64,000 bases of DNA from Tetradesmus obliquus. Taxonomy: Eukaryota > Chlorophyta > Chlorophyceae > Sphaeropleales > Scenedesmaceae. Every line of letters starts with the position of its first letter. The first letter of the stretch is position 1. The notes under the pieces are model-generated. The model was not told the DNA's origin and did no database searches. It worked only from the letters and a program-made list of their open reading frames with translations. The DNA lies in contig CP126198.1 of NCBI GenBank assembly GCA_030272155.1, forward strand, positions 5,616,501 through 5,680,500, written 5' to 3'. The translations under genes were made by a program, and so were the position numbers. Below are positions 10,159 through 23,178 of this stretch, in pieces.

Positions 10159-11234
10159 TCAGTACTCCTTGGCAAAAAACTGCATGTCCAGCAGCTGCGA
10201 GGCAGTGGCCCGCTGTCCTGGCTCAAGCTGCAAGCACGCCACCAGCACCTCAGCCACATGCGGGCACAGCCCAGCCGGCAGCGGCGGCAGCAGCGAGGAG
10301 TGCTGCTGCGCGGCAGGCGTGCTGCTGCTGCTGCTGGTTGCGGCGCGCAGCTCGCTGAAGTGCATGTACAGCGCCTCTGGCGAGTCGTAGCCGTCAAACA
10401 GCGGCCTGGCGGCAGCAGGACAGAAATAGCAGCGGCAATGGCAGCAGCACAGCACACACGACCGTCAGTTGAAGTCGAAATGGCTGGCATGTGAGGAGGG
10501 GTTGGGCCTGGTGGCACATGCACAGATAAAACCAACTGTGCATCATGCACCATGTCTGCTTTGGCTGTGAGCACAGCATCACTCCACCTTGTGCTAGAGT
10601 GAGGTAGCACCATGCCAGCACCGTATCCTGCTACAGCCAACATGTGCAGTGTGCTGCTGGTCTCCGCTTCGACCACCTCTCCCGCTGCTGCGCCTCACCT
10701 GCGAGCCACCAGCACCGTGCCAGCAGCATGTCCTGCTACAGCCAACACATACAGCCAATACATACAGTCCAACGCAATCGCTGCTGCCGCCTCACCTGCC
10801 CGCCACCAGCTCGTACAGCACCGTGCCAGCACTCCAGATGTCCTGCGCAGGCCCAACAGGCACCTCACTAGCAGCCTGCCTGCCCTCCCTTACAGGTATC
10901 AAGTCCAGCAGCACCAGCGGCAGCTGCAGCACGGTGGGCGCTGCCTCAGGGGCCATGTTTTCCGGCGTGCCCGCACAGCTCAGCGCATTCACACCTGCCT
11001 GGGGCAGATGAGGCATCTGCAGCGCCACATTACTGCTGCTGTTTGCGCTGCCTGCTGCAGAAGCGTCCTGCAGTGCGGCGACGGCTGCCACCCTGCCGGC
11101 AGCGGCGCCCGCCAGGCGCGCAGACAGCGCCTGCGAAGCTGGAGCACCCATGCGCATGCTCGGGTGCAGCAGCAGCGCTGCTGTTTCTGCACTGACCGCA
11201 ACAGCCTGCTGCTGGGTCTGCTGTAGGCCAAGGC

Positions 11235-11272
<38 letters not shown>

Positions 11273-11950
11273 ATCAGGCCCAGGGGCTCATTTGCGAAGA
11301 AGATGGAGTCCATGTCGATGATCTTGAAGGTGCCTGAGCGCCCCACCGACACGATATTAGCTGCCTTGATGTCCCTGTGGGTGCAGATGCAGCAGCGGAA
11401 AGATGCACGCGCAGAGCAGCAGCAGCACGAGCCAGCACAGCTAGTGAGCATGGCCCGACGTCCACATATCAGCAGCAGGAGCAGCGGCATGGGTGCACAT
11501 CACACATGCCGCCAAGCCAGATGCCCCTCTGCTGCATCCGTTGCTCTCGTGCTGAAGCTCATCTGGGCAACTACTTGCAGTTGCCATTCTCACACTCAAG
11601 ATACTGATAAGAGCAAAGGATGACATCGCTGCGCACCTGTGCACCACGCCGCGGCCGTGCATGAAGTCCAGCGAGCTCAGCATGATTCAGCTACACCCCC
11701 TCCTCCGTGCTGGTGATGGTGATACAGATACGAGTCAAGACCAACAGCGCCGCGCACCTGTGCACCACGCCACGGCCGTGCATGAAGTCCAGTGAGCTCA
11801 GCAGCGCCCGCATCACCTTCTGCACCAGCCCCAGCCCCAGGGGGGCCTGGCCCTCCTCGGGCATGATGTCTTCCAGGCACACGCCCAGCTCGCAGAAGAT
11901 CTCCAGGGTGGGCTTGGCGCTGCTGGCGCTGCCCTTGAAGAAGAAGCCCT

Positions 11951-11988
<38 letters not shown>

Positions 11989-13363
11989 TGAGTCAGGACC
12001 GGCAGGCTGATAGCACATGCACGTCTAGGTATTGCGAGATGAGCTGCAAAGCACGCTGCATGCCTGGCAGTGCTGTGTCATGGATGGTGGTAGCCCTGCT
12101 GCCAGCTGCAGCACCGCCACCCCTAGGGTCCATGTTACACCCGAAACCTACACCCTGAAATCCAGCACTGAACCCAGCCACACCTGCATGGGCATGAGGT
12201 GCGGGTGGCGGTAGTCCTGCATGGCCGCCAGCTCCAGCACCCCCCCCCCCCCTGAGCTTCTGCTACTCCCAAAACCTACGCCCTAAAACCAAGCCCTAAA
12301 CCCAGCCGCACCTGCATGGGCATGAGGTGTGGGTGGCGGTAGTCCTGCATGGCCGCCAGCTCCAGCACCAGCGCCTCACGCCGCAACGCCTCTAGGGCTG
12401 GTGCTGCTACCTAAAACCTAACCCTCAAAACCCTATCGTGCCGCACCTGCATGGGCATGAGGTGTGGGTGGCGGTAGTCCTGCATGGCAGCCAGCTCCAG
12501 CACCAGTGCTTCACGCCGCAGCGCCGCCTCCCTGCCCGGTCCCATGTGCTGCTGCAGCGCCACCACCTTGACCGCCAGCGTGCCGCCTGCTTGCAGGAAA
12601 GCGGCAGGCGCAGCAGAAATAGCCAGCCGCAGCACATCAACATGTATTCGCTTGCAGGAACAGCATCCTGATGTTTGCTGATGGCACGTTGTGCCTGTCG
12701 AGCCAGCTTGGTGATGACACATATACGCTGCTGTGTTGTGTTGATGCTGTGTTGATGCAACTGGCGCCCAGCGTGAGAGCATGCACACAAGCGCTGCTGC
12801 CAAGGTTCCTGCTGGTATTATTACGAACATCCGATCAAGTTTCACAGAGAAAACACAGCCACACAACCATACAAACACGCACCTGTGTCAAGATTGATAG
12901 CATGGAAGACCTGGCCCCTGGAGCCCGTGCCGATTGCAGGGAACACAGACTTCCAGCGCACACGCCGCTGCATGGGCAGGCTCTGCAGCGCTGCAATAAA
13001 CTGCTCCACTGACAATCCGGCACCATCACCCCACTGATGTATGCTGCGGCGTACGCTGCTGGTGCCGCTGCTGCTGAATGTGCTGCTGCTGGTTGATTTG
13101 GGTGATGCTGGCAGTGCTAGCTCCTGCTCCAGCTGCTGCTTCAGCTGCTCCAGCTGACTGCCGATTGGCACGTCTGGCTGATGCTCCTGTAGTTGAGGCA
13201 GTGAGGCATCTGCTGGCTCTGCTACTGCTGTGCCTGCTGATGCTACTGCTGGCAGGCTTCGGGCAGCAGTGCTGCAGCGCGCGCGTGGCACAGAGACATT
13301 AGCTAAGCTCCTGAAGTTTTGACTGGCTAAGCGTGCCGAGCGATGGCAGCGAAGCTGGTTCAT
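10159..13363 (-). CDS. Protein kinase (STE/MAPKKK-like) with polyQ insert, 5 exons
   Basis: Exons in transcript order: 13363-12883, 12586-12447, 11948-11758, 11374-10796, 10405-10159. Phases join to 1638 nt (545 residues). The N-terminal 135 residues have no recognised domain. The kinase domain runs from about 140 to the end: glycine loop IGTGSRG (144-150), catalytic lysine in LAVKV (167), HRDIKAAN with the catalytic Asp at 272, metal-binding Asp 291, MAPE ending at 415, then DIWSAGTVLYELVAGR. The metal-binding motif reads DMD instead of DFG. The segment from DMD to MAPE is about 125 residues, against some 25-35 in most kinases, and contains 13 glutamines in a row plus an alanine/serine-rich stretch. 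All residues needed for catalysis appear to be present. The layout suggests a MAP-kinase-cascade or related Ser/Thr kinase; the subfamily is uncertain. Partial copies lie downstream of the donors of exons 2, 3 and perhaps 4. Confidence 0.85.
10603..10745 (-). repeat. Degenerate donor-half copies of kinase exon 4
   Basis: Two diverged stretches (about 10603-10640 and 10693-10745) resemble the exon 4 end at 10789-10830, sharing CCACCAGC, CACCGTGCCAGCA and TGTCCTG. Similarity is weaker than at other exons. Confidence 0.5.
11233..11272 (-). repeat. CAG tract coding polyglutamine in the kinase
   Basis: A 13-unit CAG repeat on the coding strand lies inside exon 4 and encodes the polyQ part of the activation-segment insert. 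Confidence 0.95.
11637..11685 (-). repeat. Donor-half copy of kinase exon 3
   Basis: The stretch repeats 11757-11806 (CACCTGTGCACCACGCC, GCATGAAGTCCAG), including the donor after GGCGTGGTGCACAG. It lies downstream in transcription, so the first donor must be chosen to keep HRD intact. Confidence 0.9.
12184..12395 (-). repeat. Two donor-half copies of kinase exon 2 with telomere-like spacers
   Basis: Copies at about 12184-12240 and 12312-12395 repeat the exon 2 / donor junction at 12445-12530 (CACCTGCATGGGCATGAGGT, GGCGGTAGTCCTGCATGG). The spacers at 12268-12302 and 12412-12436 consist of degenerate CCCTAAA-type motifs. A run of 12 C follows the first copy. Confidence 0.9.
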
Positions 13364-14412
13364 GGCGGCCTAGTTCCAGTACTGTGCCCGCCAATCGTAG
13401 ATACAGCGGCAGTGGGCACAATAGACCAATGCTCGCACTATCAGCAGCGCTAATAGCCGCTGCAGGTCCTCCCAGACGTATCCCAGAAAAAAATGGAAGT
13501 GCGTGAAAGCAGGGCCACTCAGGTGCTACAATTCAACGCACACTTCTTGGTTCAACAGCGTGATCACGCTTAGACAGGGTGACTGAAAGTAGAAAAGATT
13601 ACCAATAGTATGGGATTCAACGACAGAGTAGGACCGTTATGAGCAAATGACAGTTGTGCCCTCGTGATTTCACACGCCTTGCTGATTCAGCACTGGTTGG
13701 CTAGACACCTTGCCATGAGCTGGTTCACTTGAATGTTACCATAGTGCAGTCTCAGAAACTGTCAGGCGAGACTAAGGTGCAGCTCTCACACTGCTGAGCC
13801 AGGGCTTGCACTGGCATCACAAAAGCGCCATCTGCCACCCTTGGCACGCTTGCCGTGTGACTGCAGTCCCTGTATGATGCACTGCTGGCTGTGAGCAGTT
13901 CAGACAGCACTGTTGAGAGCAGAGCAGCACGAGCGAAACAATGTCTGCACTGATGGGCGTCCTGTCGTCATAGCAGCTGCTGACTCAGCAGCTCGGAGCT
14001 GCTCCTGACATAATGATGCCAACTGCATGGTGAACCTCCACCGTGAACACAGCTCCTGAGCATTATGGGTGTGGTTGCACAAATCTGTGTCAAGGCACAG
14101 CTGCTGCATCACCTCAACTATCTACCAGTCATTATCACGCGTTGTGTGTTACACGGGGACACAGCCCGTTTTTGAGCCAGTGACAGGCTCATTGGGCAAC
14201 CACTTTCAATCTATATCCACCCAAGCCAACCAGTTAGCGCACTAGTCAACAACCTGGACAACCGGTTGCCCAGAATGGAGCACCACTGCCTCCAAGGTTG
14301 CTGAGCAAACGCTACAACAGCCTCCAGTGCCGCACAGCTGCGTGCACTGCTGGCAGCAATCGCAACACAATTATAACAACAGTAATAATATTATGTAATA
14401 TATTAATAATAA
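13364..14412. other. Intergenic: kinase promoter side and 3' UTR of the next minus-strand gene
   Basis: About 1 kb without a supported gene. It contains an A+T-rich block at 14365-14415 and a TTACA at 14149-14153, which reads TGTAA on the minus strand. Confidence 0.55.
14149..14153 (-). terminator. TGTAA poly(A) signal candidate for the 14413-15705 gene
   Basis: TTACA on the + strand, 260 nt beyond the stop codon of the minus-strand gene. Positional evidence only. Confidence 0.35.
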
Positions 14413-15705
14413 TTACTGCTGGCGAGCTCGGGCTCTTGTGCACCTGGTGTGCTCACGGCGCAGCTGCTGGGCATTGGGCAGATGCAGCAGCGCACCAACA
14501 CGCGCACCCCTGCGTATCCTGCAGCCATTACAGCGCACTGTCCGACACAGCGCTGTATGAAGGCGAGAGATAGCTGCTTCGTCAAGCTCTGCAGCTGCTG
14601 GCAAATTCAGAACAGCCAGGACTTCATCTCCTTGACCATGCCCGCATGTGCGCTGCGTGAGTGCCACAGCTAGTAGCTCCTGCAGCACGGTCTCTACTGT
14701 CTGGGCGTTCATATGCTGCACACACCCTGATGAAGCCGCCAGTTTTGACACTGCCCGTACGTGCTGCCGTGCTGCCGCTGTCACCAGAAGTTTGCGTGCT
14801 TCACTTGGCTTCATGGCAATTGGCAGTCTGCTCGCAGCTGCTGCACAGGTTGATGCTGTGTGATGGCTGCTGCAGTTCATCGCCAGCTGCAGCAAGCCAC
14901 TGGTTGTGCCTGCTGGACGCTGCAAGCTGTCCTGTATGGGCAGAGCAGCAAGAACGGCGTACGGGAGGAGCAACAGCCGGGACAAGGTGTCAAGCACTGG
15001 GGTTGCAGCATTGTAAGGACAATGTAATGCAATCAGAACCTGCATGCGTGTGCCGAGGGGATGGATGTAAGCACCTCTGCACTGCTGCTCAGCTCTCTAC
15101 AGAAAAAGAAGACTTATCACCTGCAGCGCCTGTGTGAACCTCTGATAAAAATCACTCTCTCCCCAAATGTGGACTCGGGGTCCACAGCAGATGTCAGCAA
15201 CGGCACCAGGCATGTCTGTGCGCACATTTAGCCGCTGCTGCGCCTGCACCCACACCTCCACGCCCTGCACCATGCTGTGCGCTGCTGCCAGCAGCGTTGC
15301 AAAGCGCACACGAACCCCAACAGCAACCATCTGCACTGCATAGTCCAGCGGCACTGCTGGCAGCAGCACCAGGCGCTCTGCTGTACCAGCTGCTGCAAGC
15401 GCTGCTGTAGCTGCTGTTGGTGCTACGCGCAGCAGCCACATCACTGCTTGCAGCTGCGTCTTGATTCCAGGCTGCTCGGGATTGATCCCAGCAGCACCTG
15501 CTGCTGCTGCGGCTGCAGCTGCTGTTGGTAGGGGCAGAGCATCCTGGATCAGCTGCTTGGCATCTTGAACAACCAAAGCAAGGCCTTCAGTTTTCAGTTG
15601 CTTGCTGCAGGTCATGAGGCAGGCTAGGCCCTGCAGGCCAAGCTCCCTGCTAATCAGTGGCAGAGCTCTGCTCAACATTGCTGTGGCAACCTTGACTGGT
15701 TCCAT
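14413..15705 (-). CDS. Alanine/leucine-rich helical protein of unknown function, 2 exons
   Basis: Exon 1 is 15705-15121 (MEPVKVATAML onward, 195 codons, ends phase 0 at GCGCTGCAG before gtgata). Exon 2 is 15039-14413, entered after gcatgcag. The total is 403 residues. The product is rich in Ala, Leu and Gln, with repeated helical stretches and patterns such as LPAAAELDEAAISRL and LPNAQQLRREHT about 50 residues apart, suggesting degenerate helical repeats in the C-terminal half. I see no catalytic motif, signal peptide or clear membrane segment and do not recognise the family. The opposite strand is also partly open here, but it lacks a start and splice logic. Confidence 0.6.
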
Positions 15706-16151
15706 TGAATTTACTTCTTAGTGAAGTACCTCGACACAATGTAGGCGTGCCGCCTTTAGATATTCATACTTTTCAAGCGCTCGAGCCTTTGGCATCACTT
15801 GCTCTGACTGGCTCGGTGCAAGTATACGCCTGTTCGTGCGTGACAATTCCACCGTCATGCAAGACCCAATCGTTCAAGCGCAGACCTGCGCTCTCTCGCA
15901 GCGCAAGTGTTTGAATGTGGCGGTCACTCTCTCACACATAACCGACACGACCCAAAGAAGCACCGCCCAACTTTTGGGCTGAACGGTATCCGTACAAGAG
16001 TTTGCAGCAGCGAGATGGATGACGCATCAGCCGCAAGCAGTGCACGATCACACGTACCTTGTAGTGAAGACCAAAACAGCAGCTTGCTCACCCCAAGCCA
16101 TTTCTAGCACATTGGTTGGTTTCGATCGATTAGTTGATAGGCAACCCTGTA
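15706..16151. other. Possible bidirectional promoter region
   Basis: About 450 bp between the start of the minus-strand gene (15705) and the possible plus-strand gene (16152). No TATA box or known element is obvious. Confidence 0.35.
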
Positions 16152-16845
16152 ATGGAGCGAAGCTGCAGCTTTACGGAGTGCTTGGGCTCTTTCACGGCCA
16201 TGCAGCGCACTGCTTGCAGCAGCGTGTCTGCAGCTGCAGTGAAAGCAGCATCAGCGCAGCTGCAGATGCCCAACCTTGATCAGGTGAGCAGATGTGAAAG
16301 CAAAAGCGAAGGTTTTACAGCCGACATGTGCTGGTGCCCCCCCCCCCCCTCCCCCCCCCGGCAACACTGCACAGGCCATGGCTAGCTTGCTGCACGCCTT
16401 GGCAAACCACCAGCAGAGTAATTGCTGTCTGCTCAACTTTCGTGTTGTGCGCGGTGACCCTGCATTGGCCTGATGTTGTCAAGTTTGTCTGATCAGACCT
16501 TCTGACAACCAAAGTAACGATGTTTGCCTGCTGCTGCTGCTGGTTTCCTGGCTCTCTCATATACATTTTCAGGTGATTAGCAAGACCCGCATTGTGCGCC
16601 GGCAGCACGTCATCAACTTCAAAAGCAGCAGCAGGATCTATGCAAACCTCACAGGCACAAACACAGGACACGATGCACAGGGTCAGCCAGCGCCTGCCAA
16701 CATTCAAGCAGCAGAGGGGCCTGGAGCAGCAGGCCGTCACGTAGCTGCCTGGTGTGTTGCAGCTCTGGCGCAAGCATGCGCATGGTGGCCAACGGCCAGG
16801 ATGACAGCTGGCCCCAGGCACGTGGCGCTGGTTGGAGCAGCATGA
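16152..16845 (+). CDS. Hypothetical small protein, 2 exons (tentative)
   Basis: Exon 1 is 16152-16283 (starts MERSCSFTECLG, ends PNLDQ, phase 0, donor gtgagc). Exon 2 starts at 16573 after TTTTCAG (VISKTRIVRRQHVINFKSSS) and can read to a stop at 16845, giving 134 residues. The basic segment KTRIVRRQHVINFK and the clean splice borders are the support. The C-terminal third, after YANLTG, is compositionally weaker and may be intron. A short alanine-rich N-terminus could be an organelle targeting sequence. Family unknown. Confidence 0.35.
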
Positions 16846-16979
16846 GGGATGCCTGCAGCAGGAGCCAGGCACAGCCTGGTTGAGGCTGCTGCTGCTGATG
16901 TAGCAGTTGTTGTGCATCTGGGTAGGGCTGTGCAGGGTTGCACCATGCGGGGCTGCATCAGCGCTGCAAGAAACAATAT

Positions 16980-17014
<35 letters not shown>

Positions 17015-19348
17015 TGTGCGGATGATGTGTGTCAAAGCAAGCAATTGGAGCTGCTGAAAGCGCTGCCAATGTTTTCCGTGTTTTACTGTGGATCAAAGCA
17101 TCTTGTTTCAATTCATCAATGACTGTGTACATCCATCTGATTTCTTCAAGCTGTTCTGACAGTGAACATCTGACTTTCATACATTGACTGTGCATACGCA
17201 ACTGACTAATGCATTTGCATTCGCATCTCTGCAGCTAAATCATCTGTATCGGATGAAATCAAATAGGCTGGTCTGATCACACATAGCAGCGTGTTATGGT
17301 GTAAGGTGGATGCGGTGGCAGGCTGGACCTCAGCAAAGGAAGAATGCAGGGGCCACGTGCAGTTGCAGCAGGCTCAAGCTACTGTCGCTGCCCGCCCTGG
17401 CTATGCAGCATGGGTACCATTCGCTGGCAAGTGTACAGCATCGAGGGATGTGCTGCAAAGAGAGTGAAGTTCACAACCATATGCTGTCATGAGTTTCTGA
17501 ATGTTCCCCTATCTATATGCGTTCGAGGGTGTACAGTATATGCAGTGTGATCCTGACTGTGCGGGGATTCACACCTGATGACTCAGGTGGCGGTTTGTGT
17601 TTCAGCAGTACTCAAGTTCTACCAAGCACCGAGTAGCAGCATATCCATGTACAGCATGCTTGGACAGCACATTTGCTGACTGGCATTTTGATAATATCTG
17701 CATATCGCTGTGCCCCATGATGATTGTGTACAATCCATTACAGTTCGCTGCCTTGCACAGATGTGCCACGGTGTTGTGTGATGTTTACCGACCTCTGCTG
17801 CAATGTATTGCTTGATACAAATCAAGCACAAGCCACATTGCACAGCAGATGGCTGCAGCGCGTGCACAAGCAACCTGGCAGCCGCTGCAACAACTCCTGC
17901 TGGCACAGCGGTGTTGGCTAGTCACCAGCAACACGGTGCCGAAGTCAGGGCCTGAATGTTGGGCTGCGTGAAACCACTAGCTGGTGTGACTTGCATACTC
18001 AGTATGATACTGTGATCACGCAATAGTTGGTGATGCCGTGATGGTCTACTGACGTCATCTGTGTTTGTTGTGTAGCCGCCACGGTGTGCCTCATGCCAAG
18101 CAGCCGGCTGCATGCGGGGGGCCCGCCACTGCATTGTGATAATCTTGGCACAGTTACGGCGCTTGGCATGCCGCGTGCTTGTGTTGAAATGCCCCGTATT
18201 TGGTGTAGATTGCGTTGTTCATACATTTATCTACCTCAGGGACAGGTTTATTCTGTGCTGCTGCCGAGCCGGGCTGGTCAAACATGGCTGACCTGTCACC
18301 GCGGTGATGGCGGGCTCCTGCCTGCAGCCATGGCGTAGCGGCGCTTACTTCACAGAAACATCATATATGTTTTAGTTGTGTTAATTTATGGTCGGTGTGT
18401 CACCACCAAGCAGTCACGGCACAAGCCCTCGCGTTCGTGGATTGGCATGTTTGACTGTGTGACGCTGTACTGTCGCCATCATCATGGTCGTTCCACACGA
18501 TCCGTTCAAATTATCTGAGTGATCGATACGCTTTGTTTGTGCATGTAAGGTTGCGTGACAGCAGGGGCCAATGCAAATGTTTGCATTTGGCCACTCGGCG
18601 TGGCCAAACTACCCTCTGTCGCGTAGATGGCAGACGGTATAGCGTATTAGCAATTGATCGGCTGCTGATAGGTTACGGGATCGCCCAGTTTTCTGATAGC
18701 TGCTGTGGCTACCCCACCTGTTGCTGTCAAACCATTGAGCAGCAGGCTTCCCTGCACATCCAGCCGAGACAGCAGCAAGCAACACGATGGAGCGGCAGGA
18801 CTCTGTCAGTTCGATGGGCTCGGCAGCCAGTGGCATGTCTGCTGCATCCAGGTGGGTGTGCAAGTGCATGTGCATGGCAAGCATTGTCAGGCTGGGCCAG
18901 CAACTTGATGTGGTTTGGCGCCACCCAATTTTCTCAATCTTATCTGTGCATAGGTAAGCAGAACTTCAGGTCAAGAAGCAATATATGGATTCAAGTTGCC
19001 GGAGATCTTGCTAAGCTTGCCGCAGCTGCAGCAGCATGTTGTTGATTTGTTCACCAATCACTGCAGTGCAGCAGCTTGCGCACAGTATCCAGGCACTGCC
19101 TGCTGCATGCGCCACAACTCACAATCCTGCTGAAGCCTGCACAAGTTGATAGTAAAGTTTTCTTCCTGGTTTTGCATCTTTTGTGGTGCACCCACATGCC
19201 AAGTAAGCTTGCACACACCTTCCTGCGTCAGCACTAGTTCATCTGGCTGCCAAAACTGCACTCATCAAACTCACCCTGCACATCACCCACCACCCGCCTC
19301 CTGCAACTGCCTTTCCTGCAACCGCGTTTCCTGCAAACCCCCAACAGC
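16846..19348. other. Intergenic region before the giant gene
   Basis: About 2.5 kb with no gene I can support. It holds a (CAG)n tract at 16980-17012 and a TGTAA at 17300-17304 that could serve the small upstream gene. Open frames at 18.5-19.0 kb show no domain or splice-consistent partner. Confidence 0.5.
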
Positions 19349-21061
19349 ATGGCTGCAGCAGACGGCCTCGGCGGCGGCCTTGGGGACGTAGGACTGGACC
19401 AGGTGCAGACAATTGCAGCAGCAGTTTTTGGCGTGCTGGGTACACTTCTTAAGGAGCGCTGGGAGGACAGTAGGCGCTACCTGGCGTTGCGGTTTACCAT
19501 GGAGCATCTGCAGCTGCTGCTGATCCTGCTGCAGCCGCATTTTGGCTGGCGGTTCAATTATGAGCACTGGTGAGTAGTTTGGGGGCTGCATAGGGGCTCT
19601 GCGTGGGGGCGGGGGCATTTAAAAATGAGCACACCATGATTTTTGATTCTGGGTACCCGTGTGGCAGCAGCAGCAGCGCGGGCAGCACTCTGCAACGCAG
19701 TTGCAGAGTGCATGAAAGACAGCAAATGCACCTGAACTTGTGCAGTATGTGGTAGTTGGCATGTATATTGCCTGTGCAGTGCAGCTTTGAGTGGCGGCTG
19801 GTGTACCAGCATCGCCATCTGTGCCTGTGTAGTATCAACACACACACAATGCGTTGCTGCGTGCTTGCAGGGGCTGGCAGGTGCCCAACTATGTGCTGGT
19901 CAAGGACCTCATCGTGCCCATGGTGAGATTGCAAAAAAGCAGCTGCTGACAGCCATCAAGCATGCGTGGCAGTGTATCATGCATACGTGGTTGGCAGCGG
20001 CTGCAGGCACACTGTCTAAACACAGCTGTGAAAAAACACAGCTGTCATCTGCCAGTGAGCATGCTGCAGCAGGTGTGCATCATACGCAGTCACTTGCTCG
20101 ACATCCAGGCGAGATGGCAGCATGCAATATGCACAAATGCCGTGCAAACAGCCGCACTGCTGCCCAGCGATTGCCTGTATATACACCAACCACCCATGAC
20201 ACAACATGAGGATGCTGGCACAAGCTCACTTTTCTGCAACCATGTGCTGTATATGTTGTTGCGGGTGATAGGTGTGCTGGGAAAAAACTGTGTTTGTGCT
20301 GCTGGTGTACATTATGCTGGGGCTGCTGGCTGGACTCAAGACGCTGAAATGGCTGTAAACATGTGCTGTACGTGTGATTTCTGCAGGGCGACGGCGTGTT
20401 TGTGCTTGTGATGTACGCCATGGTGGCGCTGGCTGGGCTGTCGCTGTGTGGGTGCGGCTGGATCTGCTACACCTTCACACGCAATGGCTTCGTGCCCAAC
20501 AAGTGGTGAGACGAGCGGCAGTCTGTTAGAGCTGTAGTGCAAAAAGTCACGGCTGCGATAGCAGTGGCGGCAGCAGCAGCAGCAGCACGTTCATGCGCAA
20601 CGGCTTCATGCCCAACAAGTGGTGAGCGGGGCGGCAGCAGCAGCAGCAGCAGCAGCAGCGGCGGCGGCAGCCGCACTATGCTAGTAGTGGGTAGTCAATG
20701 GCGAGCAGGTACGAAGGCAGCAGCAGCAGTAACAGCAGCAGCAGCAGTAGCAGCAGCAGCAGCCGCAGCCTGCCGTTCATAAGCTGACTGGAGGCAATGC
20801 AGTCTTGGCCAGAAGCAAGTTGCATCATTGCTGCCTGCTATGGTCAGAGTGAAGGCGCAGCGCAAAAACCGCAGTGTGCGCCCAGGCGCCTGGACAGGCT
20901 TCACTAGTCTGCTCAGTGCTGCAACGCATATCATGGCCGGTCAATCACATGGCAGGCTGCTGCTGCTTCGTGTGTGCTATTACGTGTGCTGCTGGTGTCA
21001 TCTGCTGCATCTGCTGCTACCTCCTTGTTTGCGCACTCAACCTCCTGTGCGCCCCTCTGGC

Positions 21062-21122
<61 letters not shown>

Positions 21123-21276
21123 AGGCCTGTGAAGCTGCTGCGGCTGTTCATGGTGCTGTTCTACCAGGTCTTCTACATCACCATCCTCAACTTTGTCATG
21201 GGCACCACCAACTGCAACTGGCTGTCGAGCGACCTGCAGCTGCGCTTTTTGAACGTGGACTTCTACCCGGAAGGTG

Positions 21277-21313
<37 letters not shown>

Positions 21314-21317
21314 GCGG

Positions 21318-21358
<41 letters not shown>

Positions 21359-21600
21359 CAGCAATGGTAGCAGCAGCAGCCGTTGCAGCTGCATGGTTTT
21401 TAGGAACAAGTCGTTCGCAGCAGGTACAGGGCTAAAAAAACCGTCACATGACCCTGCACTTTGCTTCCTGAACGTGGACTTCTACCCAGAAGGTGGGCAG
21501 CAGCGGCAGCAGTAGCAGCGGCAGCAGCAGCAGCAGCTGCCAGTGCAATCAGATAGAGGTTGAGACGTTTGGACAGCAGTTGGTGCAGAGCTGAAAGCAA

Positions 21601-21635
<35 letters not shown>

Positions 21636-22377
21636 GCAGCACAATAACACCCGTGTTTCTGTGAATATTATCAGCTGCGACAGCTCCTGTCACTATGGCT
21701 TGCATGGTAGCAGTACCCCGAGCTGCGCTTCTTGAACGTGGACTTCTACCCGGAAGGTGGGCAGCAGCATCAGCAGCGGCAGCAGCAGCGGCAGCGGCAG
21801 CGGCAGCGGCGGCGGCGGCGGCAGCAGTGGTGGCAGCGGCAACAGTGGCAGGGGGGTCGGGGCCAGCAGGCACAAGGCTGAGAGTAGCAGCAGCAGCAGC
21901 AGCAGCAGCAGCTTACATCGACGCCAATACCTTGGTGAAGATAGTCAGCTTGGCAGCTCCTGCCGTTGTGGCTTGGAAAGAAGCACGCACCTTTCTTGAC
22001 CCAACTGATGCCCTAGCTTGGCGTGCACTAGGATTGAGAGAGGATAGTTACATGTGGGTCCAGGCACCATCTTGGATGGTATGAGCCACAACAGGTTGAA
22101 CACATGGTTGAGACCAGAAAGGAGAGTGAGCACCGTGGAGCACAAGCTTTGGTGCTGACAGCACCACACTCAAACACACGATATCTCCACAACAAGCGGG
22201 CCATTCGTGCGCCGAACCCTGTTGTTCATGCTGCCATCCCTGCCGCTGCTGCTGCTGCTGCTGCCCATCTGCTTCAGAGTGCCGCCACTTCCCGCACATC
22301 GCGCACCTCACGGTGGCATGCGTCTTCAGCCTGTTTAAACTGCTGTTGTCGCCTCTTTGCGCACAATGACATATTTT

Positions 22378-22419
<42 letters not shown>

Positions 22420-22664
22420 CAGAGTGCCGCCACTTCCCCCACATCGCGCACCTCACAGTGGCCTGCGTCTTCAGCCTTGTCTTCGTTGCAGTTGCGGGCC
22501 TCTTCGCACGTTGACACACTGCTGCTGCTGCTGCTGCTGCTGCCGCCCATCTGCTGCAGAGTGCCGCCACTTCCCGCACCTCGCGCACCTCACAGTGGCA
22601 TGCGTCTTCAGCCTGATCTTCATCGTTGTTCGGGCCTCTTTGCGCACAATGACATAACTTTGCC

Positions 22665-22708
<44 letters not shown>

Positions 22709-22968
22709 AGAGTGCCGCCACTTCCCGCACATCGTGCACCTCACAGTGGCCTGCGTCTTCAGCCTTGTCTTCGTTGCAGTTGCGGGCATCTTCGCACTGG
22801 CTGACGTCACGCTGCTGCTGCTGCTGCTGCTGCTGCCCCTGCCCTTGCCTCTGCTGCTGCAGAGTGCCGCCACTTTCCGCACATCGCGCACCTCACGATA
22901 GCGTGTTTCATCAGTTTTGTGTTCATTGCGGCTGCGGGCCTCTTTGCGCACAACGACATAATTCTGCC

Positions 22969-23025
<57 letters not shown>

Positions 23026-23139
23026 TGGCTGCTGCAGAGTGCCGCCACTTCCCGCACATCGTGCACCTCACAGTGGCCTGCGTCTTCAGCCTTGTCTTCA
23101 TTGCAGCTGCGGGCCTCTTTGCGCACAATGACATAATTT

Positions 23140-23178
<39 letters not shown>

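Noticed and set aside
18533..19045. 170-residue plus-strand open frame before the giant gene
   Set aside because: No recognised motif, no convincing composition and no splice link to exon 1 of the giant gene.
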